The notes below the pieces were generated by a model. It did not search any database and was not told the origin of the DNA. It worked only from the letters and a program-made list of their open reading frames with translations. Shown one piece after another: positions 36,168 to 47,438 of a stretch of DNA of 64,000 bases (position 1 is the stretch's first letter; the number at the start of each line of letters is the position of its first letter). A program made the translations under genes and the position numbers. The stretch covers positions 310,001-374,000 of the forward strand of contig JAKZHN010000018.1 in NCBI GenBank assembly GCA_037179335.1, written 5' to 3'. The stretch is from Cyclaneusma minus. Taxonomy: Eukaryota; Ascomycota; Leotiomycetes; Marthamycetales; Marthamycetaceae.

Positions 36168-36472
36168 CAGTGGGAAGAAAAAAAGTCTGTATTATTGCAT
36201 ACCCTTCCCCTTTTTCGCAATTATAAGAAGTCAGCTAATTGAGGACTTCGCAAACTACGCCCTCTTTCTTGCCGATCTCTTTCCAAGAAAGTGGGCGATT
36301 TTAACTAGTGTATTGAATTTTAATTTGACATACCGCTAGCAGGGTACAATAGCCTGTGCCATGCCTGTTGGATCGCTCGCTAATAGCTTTTTTGGGAAAA
36401 GCTCCTCGCTTTTATCCACTGTTCTGGTCTGTGCCACGGTAAAGGGGTATGCAGACTTTCTTCCTGTCACTG
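36168..36472. mobile_element. MITE-like element 3 (305 bp)
   Basis: The left end CAGTGGGAAGAAAAAAAGTCT, preceded by TA, matches elements 1 and 2. The right end, read inward, is CAGTGACAGGAAGAAAGTCT and is flanked by CA where TA is expected. The interior has no transposase and, unlike elements 1 and 2, no clear 19-nt repeat. Confidence 0.7.
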
Positions 36473-38037
36473 CAAGATTTTGAGTTGTGAAACCTTTCGC
36501 GTTGTGTTTTTTTGAGTTGTGATGACAAACTTTCTTGAGCTGTGAAGTCTTTTAGTCGCGCAGGTACTGCAGCCGTTTCGTTCAGGTGTGCGGAAATTTC
36601 GGAAGGATCGGGGTAGAAACACTCGGTTTGTTCTTTGTAACTTGAGAATGTCAGGTCTGATAGGAGTTGTGCTGCGGCGAACTGTCGAGGTTCTTACCTG
36701 TCAAGAGTAAAAGGGGTTTAGATCAGCCCCCGAAGCTTTTCAAGCTATCCATTTGAACTACCAGAGATTGGGTATAAAGCTTCGGATGCTGTCATGAAAT
36801 TCCAGTGCATCCAGGGAGAAGATATCGTCAGTAAGTGGACCTCGAGATGCAACACGCGAGCGTCGACTGATCTGAGATGCTCTGGTCGTCTCTAGCTTGA
36901 GCCTCACCTTGACCTTGCTTGCAGACTGTCCCGGACCACTCAACAAACTCCCTTCCTTTGCCTCCTCTACTTCGTCCACTCTGAATAATAATCACTCTGA
37001 TTATCTAGAGCCTGAGCCCGATTTATGGCTACCTGCTATCTCGGTTCCCTTGGTCGTTGTCACCACCCTTGACGTCAGACTTCCATGCCACCAGCCAGCC
37101 GACACGGTCTTCCTCCCGCTCAATATAAAACACGACCCTCCCACCTTTTGTCCCGCTTTCCCTTCTCCCCTCTTCCTCTCGCACATTCTCCTCTCCACCT
37201 TCACCACCCTCCCAAGCTTGCAGCTTCTGTGCCCAGTCTTGCGTTTGCAAGACCGCGATCACAGAGCTAGCTTCACCGATAGCTGGAGCGATCCACTGCC
37301 AGCTCCACTCGTCTAACTTGACGCCTGGAACAGCCTCGAGCCGCAGATCGGAGACTTGTCCTCGCAGACAGCTTAGTTCAGCGTCCGTCGTTGTCACTCC
37401 CGACAGTTCCACGACCTGGCCTGATCTCGCAAACGCGACCCAAACCGAGTCCAAGCAGTCACGGTGAACCAGCTTCACCACATCTCGCCTCGTCTACGTC
37501 TCCACAATATTCGATTGACCGACCAAGACAGCCACGTCCAACGTACAGGTCAGTACTGCATTTCGTTCCAGCTTCACAATTCTTTCTTGCTCAGTCTGTA
37601 TCTGCGGATTTGCAAGCTGCTTGGAGTGGGGACTCTGATTCACCCCCATTCACCTCCGAACGACCTCTCTAATACGAGAGCCATTGGACTGCCTTCTCTG
37701 CTCTCCACACTTCTGTGGCGAATTGATTGTCATTTCTGCTATGCTATCCCTATACGAACGGGGTGAGATTCCCCGAGGCATGCATTTCAAATGATCATTA
37801 GCTACTCACGTGCTGTCTCGATCCGCAAGTCCACGATCATTCTCGCATTCGACTTGGTTATTTTCGCATACGGTTTCTTTTAGCACAGTCTGCCATGGCA
37901 TTTCTTTTCACAACTTTTTCAGCGGAAACCATGTCATTTTTCATTTTCTACCTCTTGCATTCATGGCTTGCTTCTAGGTTGGATGCATCAACACATTGCG
38001 AGTCGGAATTGCTAACTTGGTCCTCTCTAGGTTCATC
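36473..38037. other. Upstream region of the GTPase gene
   Basis: No supported gene. A 150-codon minus-strand frame at 37029-37481 lacks any ATG. Just before the start codon at 38038, GCTAAC...CTCTCTAG (ending 38030) is a good 3' splice site, so a 5' UTR intron is likely. Confidence 0.5.
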
Positions 38038-41000
38038 ATGGCGAACGAGAAAGAGTCAATCTCCTTCCCGGTGGAAAAGGCTCCAACTCCTGCTGTCAAG
38101 TCAGAGCATGGTACACCACAACCTGGTATCACGCAAAATGATGTTCATCACGGTGCGGATGCAAAGAAGGCCATCTCACGAGCGGTCAGGATCAACGAGC
38201 TCCGAGTTGAGGCAAGCCACACTTTCGCGACAAGTATCTACAAAACCATACGGGATCATGCTCCACACATAGATGAGTGCAAAGGCTGGATGAATGAGTT
38301 GCGTATGTTTGCATAAAGATCCATGTGCCGAGAAATATAGACTGACGATTTTCAGAGCCTATTGTGCAACCCGAGAAGAAGCCAGAGATCAGAGTAGGTC
38401 TTTATGGTCAAATGGGTACTGGGAAGTCGGAACTCATCAATGCGCTTATCCACAAGCATCTCCTTTCTTGCAGCGCCTGGCAGGTGTCGACTGCGGTTGT
38501 CACAGAGGTTTGCTGGAACGATGAAGCAGACGACTATCGCGCAACCGTCGAGTTCATCACGCCGGAACAATGGCTCAAAGAGCTCCAAGACTTTTGAACG
38601 ACAACAGCGATGCGGGTAACGTTTATGATGAGAGGGATTTGGACTCCGCAAGCAGGCCCACCTGGCACAAGCTCAGGTCAGTATGTCCCGAACTTGCGAT
38701 TGCAGAAGCTGTTGAGCTCGACGGGGGCTTGAGCACTGCGGATGCAATCGAGAAGAAGGCCTCGATGCTATCGGAGATGGGCAGTGTGAGGAAGTTCTTG
38801 GGCGGAACGAAGACTCTGAAGCACACCTCTCTGAAGCAATTGAGGAATCTGCTCGATCAGTATGTCAGCGCAGCAGGACTTCCAGCAAGTGAAGCGGATG
38901 GGGGCGAATGCACCGTGTTCTGGCCCTTCATTTCCCTGGTCAGAGTCAAGATCAGAGCACAGGTTCTGAAAGATGGTGTTATCCTCGTGGACCTTCCAGG
39001 ATTCGGGGATGTCGATGCTGCTCGTGGAAGTGTCGCTGAGAACTACATGACCAAAGTGGACAAGATCTGGGTCGTCGCGAGCATCACCCGAGGGAAGGAT
39101 GAAAAGGTGGCTAGGCAGCTTCTGGACCCATCTTTGCAGAGACAGCTCAAGATGGACGGCCGATACAACGATAACTTTGTATCCCTCATCCTGACCAAGA
39201 CAGACGACATCTCTCCCACGCGAATTATCGATGATGCGCGGAAGAGCAAAGATCCACAATTTCTCGGATACCTGGAACGAAAGTCCGAGTTATCAGCCGC
39301 TATCAAAAGCTGCGAGGCGAAAATCAAAAAGGCTACCAAGGACATAGCAGCTTTGAGGAAAGAAATGAAACCTTTGGCTGAGGAGAAGGAGGAGTTGGTT
39401 TCGGACGCCCTGATACCTCAAAAGAGAACCGCCAAAGCATCGCGTGAAGACGCCCACGTTTCCAAGAAGCAACGGGGTGCTAAGGGCAAACCTAACCCTA
39501 CACAATCATCTCAACCTGCCGAAGAAATTTCTATCGGAGCAGGTCTATCTCTAGAAGATCAGTCGAAGCTTCAAGATATCGCAGCTCGTCAAGATCGTCT
39601 TATTGCATCGTGGGATGCCTGCAAGGCGACTCGTGAGAAGGCAAAGAAAGAGATGGCAGATTGCAAGAAACTCCTCAAACACGCGGAATTGGTACTCGTC
39701 AAACTTGCCATCCATGTGAGAAACAGTTGGGCATCTGAAGGTGCTAGAAGGGACTTCAGAGAGGGATACAGACTATTCGAGGAAAGTCTCCTTGAAGATG
39801 ACGATGAAGAAGATTGCAAATATAATGTTCTGGAATCAAAAGTCGAAGACCTCAGAGTCTTCACAGTTAGCAGCATAGCTTATATGAAGATGAACCGCCT
39901 TCTCGAGCACGATAGCATTAGCACTGCTGGATTTATGAGTCCACAGGACACATGCATTCCGCAGTTACGAAGTTACTGCAAAGAGATCATCTGGACGCAA
40001 CGAAAGAATGTCGCCGATACCATTCTGGAAAGACTGCAACCGCTGAAATCCGAAATGACTCGCTGGACAGCCAACAAGGGTGCCGCTGAGATGGTTTCGA
40101 AAAGTGCCAAAGAAAGTCTCGAGAATCTCCTGGAGAAGAAGATTCAAGGTCTACAAAAGGTATGGGACTTCATTATCCAAAATGATCCTGCTTGTCGGGT
40201 TATACATATATGTCTGACTTCTGGCTAACAATCAAAGGACTTTGCTGAGGCATCGGAAGATACCGATAAAAAGTACAGAAACTTAATGCAACTCTTCAAT
40301 CCGGTGTTTAACAAGTGCATCAACCACGCTGCGAATGCCGAGATCGCGGCCAGATGGCGAGATATTCGGATGAGTGTGTTGACACGCAGAGCCGTTTGCA
40401 AACGTAACGGTGCCTTTACAAGCAAATCCACCTCTGTCACTTACGACTGGAACAAGGACCTCACTGAGGCCTTTTTAGCCCCGTGTGTCAGGCTCTGGGA
40501 CCGCGTCTTCAACAGAGACCTCGTCGAATTAACTCTGGCTCATTTCCGGATACTGCAGAAGGAGCTGAATGATTTTGCAGCCGATTTCAAGAAAGAAGCC
40601 CTTCCAATCGATGAGAACTTTGCGAGGGAGATCCCACTCGTTTTGGTGGGCTTTACTGATAGGTGTGAAAATCTTCGAACGGATGTCATCAGTGCCAAGG
40701 ACAGAGCGATTCGAAAATCAAGGAGTGTTCATCGCATTGTCACGCCCCAAATTGAGAGGGACATGACATTTATCTACCAGAAATGTGCTCGGGAGAAAGG
40801 TAGGTTATACTCTCACCTCGATAAGTTAAATTACTAAGAATGAATACAGGCAAAGGTTGCGGGCTTCGGATGGGCGCCCTTCTTGTCGAGTTCATCCCAA
40901 AGAAGGGAGTCACCGTTTTCAAAGATGTCAAAGAAGCTTTGCAAGAGAAGATGACTGAAAACGGCAAGATATTTACGGTAGATCTCCAGTTGGTTCACAA

Positions 41001-41616
41001 GAATACCATCGAGGGAGTTCGAAGCATCATCGTCACAAAGCTCAACCCAGATGGCGAGGGCAAGAAATTCTCCAGGAAGCTCCAGAAGATGAGGGAGAAG
41101 CTCTCAGTATTTCTGAGTGCAGCCTTGGGCCGTTTGGAAGCAGAGTGGGTTGAAGCCGATGCAAAGCTCAAGGACGAGGAGGAAGAGCCCGAACCACAGC
41201 CTGACGCAGACACCAATGATTCCAACGTGGAATCTGATGATTGCGATGACGCCTCTTCTGAATTGGACGAGACTATGGATGACGCCGAATATTCCAAGGA
41301 GTCACAGGATGAGATTGTGGATGACGGCTCGCTCGGAGAAGATTCTAAGGATGGAAAGAACTTGGCCAGACATGAGACTGTGAACACTCCCAAAGTTGAT
41401 GGTCAGGCCGAGTCGGAGAGAAAGCATGGTGCTGGGAACGATGTTACAAGCCCAGAGGCCGATGATGACAAGGCTCACGTTTCCGGTCATGCCTTTGCGC
41501 CTTCACAGCTTCCTGAAACGCCCGGTCAACCCAAAGAACCAGTCGAAGACCACCAGCCAGCTACTGCATTAGCCGCCGCCGCCGAGGATGTTGATGTCGA
41601 CAAGGAAACCGAGTAA
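38038..41616 (+). CDS. SLIP-GC / dynamin-like large GTPase, frame broken by a 1-nt deficit
   Basis: Exons 38038-38302, 38356-40159, 40238-40799 and 40850-41616 (introns 53, 78 and 50 nt) read as one protein of about 1130 aa only if one base is missing in exon 2: frame A runs through FITPEQWLKELQDF and stops at TGA 38595-38597, while the other frame continues at once with LLNDNSDAGNVYDERDLDSA. The exon sum is 3398 nt, one short of a multiple of three. The break sits in a T4 run (38592-38595). GTPase motifs: P-loop GQMGTGKS at about 106, DLPGFGD (G3), TKTDD (G4). A Lys/Glu-rich coiled coil follows near SAAIKSCEAKIKKATKDI, then a helical region and an acidic tail. It resembles nuclear GTPase SLIP-GC (NUGGC) homologues common in fungi; the role in fungi is unknown. 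The downstream frame is clean, so decay, if real, is very recent; an assembly error is equally possible. Confidence 0.8.
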
Positions 41617-42767
41617 TTATTCCTGGAGAACTGAGCGGCGAAGACTTTTCTAGCAAAGTCCTGAGATCGACACATATTCAGGGCTCCAGCACTCTACAGC
41701 ATCACCACCACACAACAAACCCCAAATTGCAAAACCTCCCCAAGTTTCATCAGCACATCACCCCCGAATTACACAGCAAGACCCCCCGAAAGGTTTTCAT
41801 CAGCACGTTCACCAAAATACCAAACAGATTGTTTCCTCCCCTACACGATCAGCTCCCATCAGTAGCAGCGCCAAATCGCCCCTCAAAATTGCTTTCGCAC
41901 TCCTCCGAGCACACATTCACAGCCCTTCTCCTTTCTGCAACAGATATTGACGAAGCCCGGTTTCATTTTCAGCGTCCAGGAAAACAGAAAATAGCAGATG
42001 TTCTCTCGGGAAGCTTAGGCTACCTTAGAAAATACACATCTTGCCCCGAACTTGACTTTGCACTGAATATGTGCTTCGCGATCCTCCATCTCTCATAATC
42101 TATGCCTCCACAGTTCACTCTAATTTTCCTTATCCGCACGCACGGCTTGAACATCCATAACTCCAGTGGCCTAACTCGCAAGGGCTTCTCAACATTCCTG
42201 AGAACAGTTTTGCTATATCAACCCAACCCACCGGTTCTTAGTCACTGAACCCGTTGAATCTAATCTTGGGCTCGAGCTTCCAAGATACGATGATCTGACA
42301 AAACTGATGATAGCAGAACGAACTCCTGCTTAGACCGTGACACTGACTTACTTCTGCTACACATCGCGTGGGCCGGGCGGTGAAAGACTCGGGTTTCCGA
42401 GAATAACCTCCCGAGGATCAAAAGAGAGCTTTCCTGATAATTCCAAAGAAAAACCCTTTATCGGGCCCGGGAGACTACCTACTTCCCTCTGTCCTATCTG
42501 CTCCAGGACGACACATCACAAATCAGCTCTTGTGCATGATGCTATTCGGAACACCGATTCAATCAATTCGCCAAATCTTCTCTTAAAGCACGAACTGCCA
42601 CTTTGCAAGTATTTTTTTCGACGCATGGAAAGTGCTACTATAAGTACAACACCGAGGGTATTTGTGAGGGTCTCATCGAAGTCCACCGGAAGGCAAGGAG
42701 AAAGACACCCAAAGGAAGAAGTGGCATGCGAAACTTGGCCGCAATCCTGCAGAACCACTCTTCCTGC
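41617..42767. other. Gap between convergent genes
   Basis: Contains the 3' ends of the GTPase gene and of the flavoprotein gene on the opposite strand. Frames up to 123 codons at 41727-42098 lack an ATG and motifs. Confidence 0.5.
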
Positions 42768-44231
42768 TCAGGCAGCCGTTCCCATGATGGTTTCATTGAT
42801 CTTCTTTGAGCCCAGGTTCGTCCTTTGCTTCACAAAAAAGATCAGTAGATACGGCACCTTCCTACTCTTGCCCATTTGCCCCGACCCCTTTTTCTTGCCA
42901 ATAGTAACCGCAATGATATCTGCATTCCTATTAGCCTCTCCCTTCTCCCCCAATATCGTGACCAAAACATGGGAAAAAAACCTACTTTGCCCCTTCTTAT
43001 ATTCCACCGGACTCTTCCCCTTCAACACCGCATCCAAATTCCTCGCCACATGTTTACTCTGCCTCATCGTCGTAACAATCTGACACCTCTCCACATCGCT
43101 TACATCACCCGCCGCCCAGACACTCCCGTCCGGTACCCCCTTCGCCCTCAAAAACCCATCAACCATCACCTCACCATTCGGATTCAACAACCTCTTCTCC
43201 AAATACTCCGTACTCGGCTCCACCCCCCAAGTCGGTAAATACAAATCCACTTCAATTTCCTCGCCACTCGACAACATCATCTTCGTCCCTCCACCTTCCA
43301 TCTCTTCCGTATGCGAAACCATCGTATCGCGTATGATTTTCACACCAAGTGATGCAAGGTCTTTCTCTATACCGGCTGCGATCTTGGGAGTCACGGAACC
43401 CTCGAGTACTTGTTCGGAAGATGTAATGAGCGTGATTTCTCTCGTCTTGCCATATTGAAAGCCTAGCTCGCCGGCTGTTTCTACACCAGTAGCGCCAGCG
43501 CCGCAAATGACGATGGATTTTGCGGTTGCAACGCGGGATTGGTAGGAATGGAGTAGGGCAAGTGTTTCTTCATAGCTGCCTTTGCCTTTCCAGGGGACGT
43601 CGCCTTTGGTGTGTACGCCGGTGGCGATGACGAGGTGGTCGTAGGATTGTTGGAGGGGACCGGTGGCGGTAGAAATGGTAACGGATTTGCTGGTTGTGTC
43701 GACGGAGGTTGCTGCTCCGATTATGAGCGAGAAGTTTCGGGCTGGGTACATTTTGAAACCGGGAGCTATTTCTTGAAACATTTCGTGATCGGGAATGGTG
43801 CCGGGGACGATGGCTCGAACACTTGCCATGCTAAAGCCAGAATCAGTATTTTGTAAAAAGATGAAGGTGATCTGTATATGGCTCGTGATCCCAGGTGATA
43901 GGGAATAAACCAGAAAACCAAGAACAATCCAAATGACTAAATTGAGAAAGCGGAAAGTAGCCAACAGTTTCCAATTGAGCTACTACCACACGGTGATCTT
44001 ATCTGGCCAAGATTTCAAACTTGTAGAGCTTACTTCCAGTAATGATGAGTCGTAGTAGAGACCAGAACCACTTTGAGTTGGACGGAAGGCCGTGTATGCT
44101 TGAGCAGTTTGTGCGCAATATCAAGCCCGGCATCTTCAAGAAGGGTCAAGTTAGTGGAAAAGTCTGTATGGACATATGAGGGATCAGGTCTCACAAGAGG
44201 CGCCTAGGATGAGAATAGTTGGCAGCGCCAT
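42768..44231 (-). CDS. AIF/AMID-like NAD(P)H-dependent FAD oxidoreductase
   Basis: Three exons, 44231-44195, 44133-44034 and 43830-42768 (introns of 61 and 203 nt), give 399 aa. The tiny first exon (37 nt) is supported because joining it to exon 2 creates ILGASYAGLDIAHKLL, the N-terminal FAD-binding Rossmann motif, followed by LVSTTTHHYW. Exon 3 carries YDHLVIATGV, the NAD(P)H-binding VICGAGATGVETAGELG, and the C-terminal FAD motif VWAAGDVSDV. This is the pyridine nucleotide-disulfide oxidoreductase fold of AIF-M2/AMID-type proteins and type II NADH dehydrogenases. Such enzymes pass electrons from NAD(P)H to quinones or similar acceptors. Physiological substrate and location are not evident; no clear mitochondrial presequence is seen. 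It is convergent with the GTPase gene. Splice sites GTGAGA/AAG and GTAAGC/TAG are acceptable and all junctions keep frame. Confidence 0.88.
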
Positions 44232-45154
44232 GTTGAAAACGTTTTGGTCGATGTGGTAGTGCCAGATGTGTTTTGAGTCAACTGTCCTGGTCCAGTCGAA
44301 GAAGAACACGAACACGCGGGGCTCCACAAAGATTTATGCACCAGAATATTTTCAGCAGCGGCCTTTGGTGCGGAAAAAAGGAGTGGAACAGAGTCAGCCG
44401 CAATTTATCAGGTCAATTGAACAGGATGTTGGCCGTGAGACGTCGCAAACATTTGAGCTGGAGGGCTGGACATTGGGACCCCCGCCCGTTTTCTCAGCGA
44501 AACTCCTGCAGCCCTGCCTTCAATTCTTTGACAGCCGCAGGGCGTATGCACAAGCCACATGGCCCTTGAATATTGAACCCCTGAATCTGATGCTCCGCTG
44601 AAGGACCAATACCTACGCATACGAGGGATTTCTAATCTCTTTGCTCAGCCTTCGTTGCCGTGTAAGATGTTGGATGCTTTCACTTACAAAGACATTCCAA
44701 TTATTCTTTCCGCAAAGTTTAGTCTTCAGATTGATATTCAGCTTAAGTATGATTTCTCCGAGTATTGGAGATTAAGGAAATCCCCGGCATTCCCCTGATT
44801 TGCGTCATAGTTGCTGATGATCATCGAGATGTCCCACCTCAGCCAAAACCAACGTCGAATGTTTTTTTCCAGTGACTACACGGCGACAGGCTTGATGAAT
44901 ACGGACGCCTACATTTTTGCAATATTTAAGACTCAAGTACGCGAATTTTCAAGTAGCATGTAGCAGCGTTGGAGGCTTGATTGTGTGGGTCTATACCCCG
45001 TTCCCATCATTTCGCCCCCAAAATAATCCGGCTTCTCCACCTCAGGTACTATTAACACACCACTGATCTGCAAATAATATCCAAATAAGAAATTGTAGCC
45101 GACTCCAAAATACGAGCTGACATGGAGTTGCGTTTCACTGAAGCGGTGTAATGC
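44232..45154. other. Intergenic, no supported gene
   Basis: Promoter side of the flavoprotein gene. A 111-codon ATG frame at 44266-44601 (+) has no recognisable motif and overlaps other frames; not called. Confidence 0.5.
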
Positions 45155-45990
45155 TTCCTCGATGTAGCGTAGTGGTCGTCATGCTCCAGGTCTGGGGTTT
45201 GTGAGACCAGATTCTCGCAGACGCCTCGATCCAGGCGCCTCCAGTCGACCAGACGCCCCGCCAAGAGGTCTCGAGGCAGACGCCCTGCGGAGAGGGCGCG
45301 AGGCGTCTCGTCGACGTGCAACAAAACACGGTGAATCATCGGACAGAATATCAAGAGACTTTCTTGGAGAACCTTCCTGGGGAAGCTTCCAGGGGGACCC
45401 TTCTTCGAGGCACCCTCGGCAAATGCAACACAGGCTAAGAGCCGTGACTATCCTCTCACGATGTGAACATACATCGGGGTAGTGGGCCTAAGGCCCGAGG
45501 GAGGTGTCGGGTTACTGTTAGGGAAGACGACGGAAAAGCCGGTAGTAGCTCATTAGGTGGCTCGTTGTGACAATTCTTCTATATATGCTTTCGACCCCCC
45601 AAGTATTTAGAAATTTTCCCACTAATAAAGGATGGTTCTATTGATTAGGAATCTGGAATATACTCAACAACTAGGAAAAAATCACTATCAGGCCACACAG
45701 CAAAAGACACACATCAGTTTCAACTTCCAAGCGCAATTCTGACCAGCTATCTATTTAAGGTACTTACCAGCACCATAGTACAGCACATGCCCCTCACACT
45801 GTCTTGCACTATCAATCTCTCACCAAACCGCCCCAGCACACGACATGCCAACTGCCAAGACGACACACCACACCTGAGACGCCACACCTGAGACGACACA
45901 CAGCACAGCACAGCACACGTCGACGTGCGACAAAACACGGTAAATCATCGGACGCAATACTTCGAGACTTTCTTGGAAAACCTACCTGCA
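45155..45990. mobile_element. Mobile-element debris with a tRNA(Asp)-like head and a duplicated 72-bp segment
   Basis: At 45155-45220 TCCTCGATGTAGCGTAGTGG, then GTGAGACCAGATTCTCGC, resemble the acceptor/D-arm and a shortened T-arm of a tRNA(Asp); TAGCGTAGTGG fits a Pol III A box. It cannot fold as a full tRNA. A GC-rich stretch with repeated GACGCCTCGA-like words follows. A segment at 45309-45380 recurs at 45918-45989 with roughly 85% identity, in direct orientation (it includes ACAAAACACGGTGAATCATC in copy 1). After copy 1, a purine-rich GAGGGAGGTGTCGGG followed by TGTTAGGGAAGACG (45516) and a TATATATGC at about 45580 look like the start of a long terminal repeat. I infer a nested wreck of a tRNA-derived element and possibly an LTR element; no coding domain remains. 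Confidence 0.4.
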
Positions 45991-47438
45991 AACCTTCCTA
46001 GCAAACCTTCCTATCCGGCGGTCCAGGTACCCTCGTCACCAGGCACCGTGCTGTCTTCGACTCCTCTGATAGTAGCATACCACGCTACCATGGCTGGAGC
46101 TAGTATTGAGTAGATGCACCTTAGTACATATACCAATCTCCATCCTCAACCTCCACAGACCAAGTGCCCCGAGAATTGGAATCCAAGACGATCTGACAAT
46201 GGGAAGTTCAAGCAGGGTGCGTGGTGCATATCCCTGATACCGGCGTGACCGGTAAACCTGGTCTACCTTTTAGGTTCGCAGCTGCGGGAACTGGATGGGT
46301 TTGGGCCAATGGACAAATGCAGTTGCCATAGATACTTTCCAGGGGCTCAAGCCAATCAAGCTGAATCACTCGAAACTCAAAAAAGGAGACCGGTTTGAAC
46401 AGCCCGAGGGATACTGACAGAGGAGGAATACCAGAACACCGCGCCTAAAAGAATTCACCACAAAAAAAAAGACAAAAAATCTGACACCCGTAGTTGAATG
46501 AGGACCCCCTTGTCAGATTTCTACCAGACGAACTGAGTGTGGCTCAGAAGGAGGCTAGTTAACTGCCGGTTTTGGGACTTACCACTTGAGCTATCGCACT
46601 ATATCTGAGTTAACAACACACTTTGCAAATTTGTATATGTGCTTACCTCCTGATCTTTTGTACGCCTCTTCAGCTCCCACCCTTTCCTCCGTCCCTTTGC
46701 TGCCCTTTCTGTCTTGCCCTTCCTGTTCTCCCTGTTATTCCCGTTCTTATTCTGTCTTTCCCCACCATCATCTCCCACCATAGAAGATGATGGAATAGAT
46801 GCCGCCAGGGGGTGGCAGATAGAGCTAGCCGTCTTGAAGACCGTTCATACACATCACAATCACACAACAAGAAGACACAAAATATTTTCAAGCGCAATTG
46901 TCTGACTACCGTAAATACACTGGGTAAGGGCCATCCCATCAAAACACAGTAGTAGCAGTCCGCAAACAATGTCCAGCCCAATCGCCGTTCTTGTGAGAAA
47001 CCACCGGTTGAAAGCAACCACCGGCCCCGAATGACCACCCACTATGCAGCTGAACCCGAAAGCAGGCATCCAGTAACTCCTTGTCAGTGAACACCATCCT
47101 CCTCATTCCTCTTCAAATTCCGCAAAGCAAGCAACTTCAAAGAAAACAAGAAACAAATCATATAGGTTTACATAAGCATGCACCCAAAACGCCACACGAA
47201 CGCTCGAATGCTATGCTATAGTCCGTCACCAATGCTGCCCGCCTTCGCCAATGATCAAAACGCCCAGTGTATGCGATGCTTCTGCCATGTATGCGCAAAA
47301 ATGCCTTGATTGTCCGAGACGCCGTATCCGTCTGTGCTGTATGAGGGCCGTGAAACTCGTGGGGTATTGTAAGAGAAAGCGAAGAGCGCGGTGATAAGAG
47401 ACAAGGTTTTTTTTGGTGCTGATGAGAAAGCGGTTCAA
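45991..47438. other. Intergenic, no supported gene
   Basis: Continues the repeat-rich gap to the 3' end of the polo-like kinase gene. Contains an A-rich run near 46460-46475 and pyrimidine-rich DNA at 46670-46760. No coding frame is convincing. Confidence 0.5.

Noticed and set aside
37029..37481. 150-codon minus-strand frame with fairly coding-like composition
   Set aside because: It contains no ATG, a stop lies just upstream, and I found no exon to join to it. It might be an exon of an unseen gene, but nothing supports that.
42337..43083. 248-codon open frame on the plus strand
   Set aside because: Largely the complement of the flavoprotein gene, whose minus-strand reading has all FAD/NAD motifs; the plus reading has none.
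44266..44601. 111-codon ATG frame beside the flavoprotein gene
   Set aside because: No recognisable motif and starts only 35 bp from the opposite gene's start codon; probably promoter sequence.
45516..45700. Start of a copia-type LTR (purine-rich tract, TGTTAGGG, TATA)
   Set aside because: No matching second LTR, primer-binding site or reverse transcriptase in the window; kept only as a comment within the mobile-element debris.
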